Shown here piece after piece: positions 6,527 through 10,264 of a DNA stretch of 10,264 nucleotides. Source of the DNA: an uncultured Bacteroidales bacterium. GTDB lineage: Bacteria; Bacteroidota; Bacteroidia; Bacteroidales; UBA932. Positions within the stretch are counted from its first letter, which is position 1; each line of letters starts with the position of its first letter. Below the pieces are notes generated by a model, which worked only from the letters and a program-made list of their open reading frames with translations, searched no databases and was not told the DNA's origin. Location: NCBI GenBank assembly GCA_946999645.1, contig CAMQDS010000023.1, positions 1 to 10,264 of the forward strand, read 5' to 3'. The position numbers and the translations under genes were made by a program.

Positions 6527-8479
6527 TTACTTCCAACCTATATTTTGTACAAGATTGCTATTCTTTTCTATAGCCGAATTAGGTATCGGCCAGAAATAAT
6601 CCTTAAGACCAAATTTTTGAGCATATATAAACTTCTTTCTATAATAATCTTCTGGTAAAGAAGATGTGATATCAAAGCCATATATTCCCTTTTGATATTC
6701 AGCAGGAGCTTCTTTCCACCTTCTTAAATCCCAAAACCTCTGGCTTTCAAATGCAAGTTCATTTAGTCTTTCTCTATGGATTATATTTCTCATACCTACT
6801 TGAGTTCTATAATATCCTGGGCTATTACTATACCTATCCCAGGAAGTACGCACATCTGGGATTTTAGCCCTTTTTCTAATTGCATTCAAATATTTAAATA
6901 ATTCATCCTTATGTGTACCATTCGGACCTTCAGCCTCATTTATAGCCTCAACATATAAAAGATATAGGTCTGACAATCTAATCATAGGCCAAGGAAACCA
7001 CACAGATGTAAAATTATTATTTGCAGTCCATGTACAACCAAGAGGAAAAAGTTTTTTGGGAAAATATCCAGTAACTGGACCTCTTTCTGTTCCTGACTTT
7101 GCATGTTTTCCACCAATACGACAAGTTATATATGGTAAATCTCTATCCTTCACATCGTTATAGTTAGACAACTGTCCAAGCCAATTTCCTCCATCAAAAC
7201 CAAGTGAAGCATAGAATCGTGGTTCCCTGTCAAAATTAAGTTTAACAGTAACATATCCTTTTCTGATATAATATGAATGTTCTTCATCACCAATGCGTAC
7301 ATCCATAGGATTTATATTCGTCCAAGCGACATCATTTTCAATCGGAAGACCATTTACAGTATAAAATTGTTCTGCAATTTTAAGAGGTACTCCTATAAAC
7401 CTATATCCCCCTAACATATCAGTATAATCACTTAAAATAGGAATGCATAACTTCTGAAATATTTTCATATGTGATACAGGAGATTGAGTATTGCCCCATA
7501 TCAGTTCAGTATTCCACCTTTGATTGAAAGCATTTCTTAACGTAAGAGTTATCTTAAGAGAATCAGACATTCTATAAAGTATATCTGAACCATTATATAA
7601 CGAAATATTAGCATCTTCGCAAACTTTTATAGCATCTTTGCAAGCCAACATAGCCTGATTCCACCTCTTAAGTTTTTCCTCATCTGTTTTTATAGAAAAA
7701 AGTGAAACCTCTCTTTTATCTTTAAGTGAAGCCTGCTCTATATTACCGTTGAAGAGTGGGCTTGCAGCAAATACCTCTACCTTAGCCTTAAATGCTGCAC
7801 AAATAGGCTTTGTAATACGACCATACTCATCTAACGACTGATTTGTTATAGGTAGATTTAAAAAAGCCGAATCTAAAAGTTCGATAATATAATCAAAACA
7901 TTCATCTATATTATTTCTATAAACTCTTACTTCTTCTACTCCTGAGTCAATAGGCAAACTTTTTCGGACTATAGGTATAGGTCCCCATTTTCTCACTAAA
8001 TTAAAGTGATAATAGGCTTTAAGAAACATAACTTCAGAGATCCATTGTTTCTTTTCTTTATCATCCATATCAGGTACCCTATGAATATTATCCATAAGAA
8101 TATCACAGCATCTGATTCCTTGATACATAGACTCCCAGTCAGAACCGTATACGTTATATGGAGACAAATCGCCTCTAGCTATATGTGTCATTGTATCAGG
8201 AACTCTACCAGCTACATTTGTAACAAGCCTTCCATATAAATCCCACAGTTCATCTCCTGTAAGCATTCCTTGATCGCTTGAAGGATCTCCCTCATGTGTC
8301 ATATAAGAATAACAAGTTCCAAGATATTTTATAGCAGAAGCTCGTAAATTAAACGCCTTTTCAATACTTGGTAAACCATCATCAGGGACAACATCAAGAT
8401 ATTTATCACAACCTCCGGCTAAACAAAAGATAGTCAGAACAGACAATGACAGTAGTGTTTTATATATGTTCATCCGCAT
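6527..8479 (-). CDS. SusD/RagB-like outer-membrane nutrient-binding lipoprotein
   Basis: A 650-residue SusD-family lipoprotein, expected to sit on the cell surface as the lid of the adjacent SusC channel and to bind ligand. The signal peptide ends in a lipobox with Cys24 (LAGGC), followed by DKYLDVVP, the classic start of mature SusD proteins. The TPR-like helical core appears around residues 148-171 (FLKAYYHFNLVRKWGPIPIV). The C-terminal RagB/SusD signature is clear: RLSDLYLLYVEA at about 501-512, HRERLNELAFESQRFWDLRR at 568-587, and a closing FWPIPNSAI...NLVQN motif near 629-646. It is somewhat longer than the starch SusD (about 550 residues) but within the family range. ATG at 8479 is used; a second ATG two codons later (8473) would serve equally well, since both precede the signal peptide. 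It lies 6 nt after susC and 16 nt before the next start, so co-transcription is very likely. Ligand unknown. Confidence 0.97.
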   Translation of the reverse strand: MRMNIYKTLLSLSVLTIFCLAGGCDKYLDVVPDDGLPSIEKAFNLRASAIKYLGTCYSYMTHEGDPSSDQGMLTGDELWDLYGRLVTNVAGRVPDTMTHIARGDLSPYNVYGSDWESMYQGIRCCDILMDNIHRVPDMDDKEKKQWISEVMFLKAYYHFNLVRKWGPIPIVRKSLPIDSGVEEVRVYRNNIDECFDYIIELLDSAFLNLPITNQSLDEYGRITKPICAAFKAKVEVFAASPLFNGNIEQASLKDKREVSLFSIKTDEEKLKRWNQAMLACKDAIKVCEDANISLYNGSDILYRMSDSLKITLTLRNAFNQRWNTELIWGNTQSPVSHMKIFQKLCIPILSDYTDMLGGYRFIGVPLKIAEQFYTVNGLPIENDVAWTNINPMDVRIGDEEHSYYIRKGYVTVKLNFDREPRFYASLGFDGGNWLGQLSNYNDVKDRDLPYITCRIGGKHAKSGTERGPVTGYFPKKLFPLGCTWTANNNFTSVWFPWPMIRLSDLYLLYVEAINEAEGPNGTHKDELFKYLNAIRKRAKIPDVRTSWDRYSNSPGYYRTQVGMRNIIHRERLNELAFESQRFWDLRRWKEAPAEYQKGIYGFDITSSLPEDYYRKKFIYAQKFGLKDYFWPIPNSAIEKNSNLVQNIGWK

Positions 8480-8485
8480 TTTCTA

Positions 8486-10264
8486 TTATTTAAAAGTAAT
8501 ATTAAGTCCAATATTTATTGTTCTCTGTATAGGATAATTAAGCCCCTCTCCAGCTAATTCTGGATCCCAAAGTTTAAATTTACTGAAACACAAAAGATTA
8601 TTTCCTTGGATATAGAATCTCAAGTTATCAATATGAACCTTATTTGTAAGTTTTTGAGGAAGTGTATAACCTATTTCAAGTTGTTTCAATCTTAAAAAAG
8701 AACCATCCCTCATCCACCAGGTACTCACCTGTGTGTTATTATTGTTCTGATATGCACTAAAACGTGGATATAGTGCATATATATCACGATTATCCTCACT
8801 CCAATGACTATCAGAATATGCTTTAAGTAATTGTGTATTGTTTACAAAAGGAGCGGTACCGCATACCTTTCTTCCATTATCTACACCATATCTACTTGTT
8901 GCATCTATCCAAAATGATTCACGCCCCATTCCCTGAAAAAAGAGAGAAAAATCTAAACCTTTATATCCTACCGAAGTCCCAAATCCATAAATAATTTCTG
9001 GAGATGTAGGATAACCTATTGGAACTCTATCGGCGGTTGTAATTACACCATCGCCATTCACATCGGTGTATTTAATATCTCCACCGCCATAAGGACTTCC
9101 AAGTGCTGCTTGAGATGGACTATTGGCAGCATCCTCATCATCTATAAACAACCTTTCTGCAATATAACCCCATACCTGTCTTATGGGTTTTCCCACATGT
9201 TGTCTATAGGCTTCTTTATATGTAGGCTCTTCATATACTAAATATTTCCCTCTTGCAAAAGTAAAATTCATTCTTGCGGATGCCCATAATCCATTACTCC
9301 AGGATTGCTTATAATCAGCCTGTATATCTACACCTCCTGAAACTGCTTCTCCAACATTACCATATACAGGTGCTTGCAGCCCCATTGTATTAGGTATATC
9401 AGCTCTTTTCATAAAAATATCAGTACGATGTTCCGTAAAATATTCAGCGATTATATCCAACTTATTAAAAAGACCAAGTTCAAGAGCAAAATTTGTCTTA
9501 TAAGACTTTTCCCATGTTATTGCCTCATTGGCATATCGCAAAACATTTATACCATTATATGTTATATCTGAAAGTTCTCCAAAATATGAAGACAATGGCT
9601 TACTTTCCATATTGGTTTCGGATAAATAATAAAATCTATTTCTACGTGAACCTATATTGTCATTACCAACAAGACCATATGAAGCTCTAAATTTAAGATT
9701 ATGTACATATGTTTTTACTTTCTCAAACCACTTTTCATTTGAAATTATCCAGGCACCACCGAATGAAGGGAAAAAACCCCATCTGTGGCTTTGATGAAAA
9801 CGTTCGGAGCCATTATATCCGAAATTAAATTCTGCAAAATAACGTTTATCCCAACCATAAGTAAAACGACCAGACAATCCAGCATTTCTTGAAGGAAGGG
9901 ATAATTGAAGACTTCCTGCATTTGCAGCAAGTTGTTCTCTTGCTGTAAGAACCAATAACCCAGTAACATGGTTCTTACCAAAATTACCCGTATAATTAAG
10001 CCTACTTTCCGAATACATTGTATTCACTACTCTTTTAGCACCTTCTCTATATTTTAGATAATCTGTTCCACTATCATTTATTCGTCTCAAGTGATAGTCT
10101 CCAGTATAAGAATCATAGGAATCCAGCGTATACCAAAAGGGCATAAAGGATCTCTGTACATCATATTCAGAAAGTCTAGTAAGATTAAACAATGTCATAA
10201 AGGATAGACCCTCTACAATAAAATTCAAATCTTGATTAATCTCAACAGCAGCAATCATTTGCGA
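8486..10264 (-). CDS. SusC/RagA-like TonB-dependent outer-membrane transporter, C-terminal part (5' end outside window)
   Basis: This is the beta-barrel half of a SusC-family transporter, which imports oligosaccharides or other large nutrients through the outer membrane using TonB energy. The frame is open to the window edge: two codons (Ser, Gln) precede the first visible ATG at 10258, so that ATG is internal. About 592 residues are present. Family members are usually about 1000 residues, so the signal peptide, carboxypeptidase-like domain, TonB box and plug are missing here. Family signatures are the block GDIKYTDVNGDGVITTADR near visible residues 395-413, which contains a D-x-N-x-D-G calcium-type loop. 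It is followed by IGYPTSPEIIYGFG and a FFQGMGR segment. The C-terminus, YPIQRTINIGLNITFK, is the usual last barrel strand. Many alternating aromatic strands run throughout. The susD-like gene starts 6 nt after its stop, the normal susC-susD order. I am sure of the family; the substrate cannot be read from this sequence. Confidence 0.96.
   Translation of the reverse strand, partial: SQMIAAVEINQDLNFIVEGLSFMTLFNLTRLSEYDVQRSFMPFWYTLDSYDSYTGDYHLRRINDSGTDYLKYREGAKRVVNTMYSESRLNYTGNFGKNHVTGLLVLTAREQLAANAGSLQLSLPSRNAGLSGRFTYGWDKRYFAEFNFGYNGSERFHQSHRWGFFPSFGGAWIISNEKWFEKVKTYVHNLKFRASYGLVGNDNIGSRRNRFYYLSETNMESKPLSSYFGELSDITYNGINVLRYANEAITWEKSYKTNFALELGLFNKLDIIAEYFTEHRTDIFMKRADIPNTMGLQAPVYGNVGEAVSGGVDIQADYKQSWSNGLWASARMNFTFARGKYLVYEEPTYKEAYRQHVGKPIRQVWGYIAERLFIDDEDAANSPSQAALGSPYGGGDIKYTDVNGDGVITTADRVPIGYPTSPEIIYGFGTSVGYKGLDFSLFFQGMGRESFWIDATSRYGVDNGRKVCGTAPFVNNTQLLKAYSDSHWSEDNRDIYALYPRFSAYQNNNNTQVSTWWMRDGSFLRLKQLEIGYTLPQKLTNKVHIDNLRFYIQGNNLLCFSKFKLWDPELAGEGLNYPIQRTINIGLNITFK

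Noticed and set aside
9745..9981. Minus-strand 78-codon frame inside the susC-like gene
   Set aside because: It is an alternative frame of a clear SusC barrel region with no independent support.
8486..10264. SusC-like gene as a truncated pseudogene starting at 10258
   Set aside because: The frame remains open through the last bases of the window, so the missing N-terminal part is simply outside the window.

Overview
The window looks like part of a Bacteroidota chromosome, most likely a Bacteroidales member of the Bacteroides/Prevotella type. The evidence is an AT-rich SusC/SusD pair, downstream Bacteroidota-specific lipoproteins (DUF4959/DUF5126/DUF5000, DUF4998, BACON, fimbrillin-like, GLUG), and starts preceded by A/T-rich sequence rather than Shine-Dalgarno motifs. 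The genus cannot be fixed from the sequence alone.

All six genes lie on the minus strand and read from the right edge to the left. In transcription order they are: a SusC-like TonB-dependent transporter whose 5' part is outside the window (8486-10264); a SusD-like lipoprotein (6527-8479); a DUF4959-DUF5126-DUF5000 lipoprotein (5221-6510); a DUF4998 lipoprotein with a C-terminal F5/8-type (discoidin-like) domain (4034-5212); a BACON / OB-fold-like / choice-of-anchor-J lipoprotein (2725-3996); and a large fimbrillin-like plus GLUG-repeat lipoprotein (62-2725). The gaps are 6, 16, 8 and 37 nt, and the last pair shares one base in a TAATG stop/start. This is strong evidence for a single operon. 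Its promoter must lie upstream of susC, outside the window.

The operon resembles the binding and import half of a polysaccharide utilisation locus. SusC forms the outer-membrane channel, SusD its lid, and the four further lipoproteins are candidate surface glycan-binding or surface-adhesive proteins. No glycoside hydrolase, lyase, sulfatase, peptidase, sensor or regulator lies in the window, so the substrate cannot be named. The notable feature is the 3' end, where two multi-domain lipoproteins of uncertain role, one with a fimbrillin-like head and about 13 GLUG repeats, are joined tightly to the import genes.

No RNA genes, insertion sequences, CRISPR arrays, phage genes or convincing terminators were found. 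Bases 1-61 are a short AT-rich tail after the last gene.
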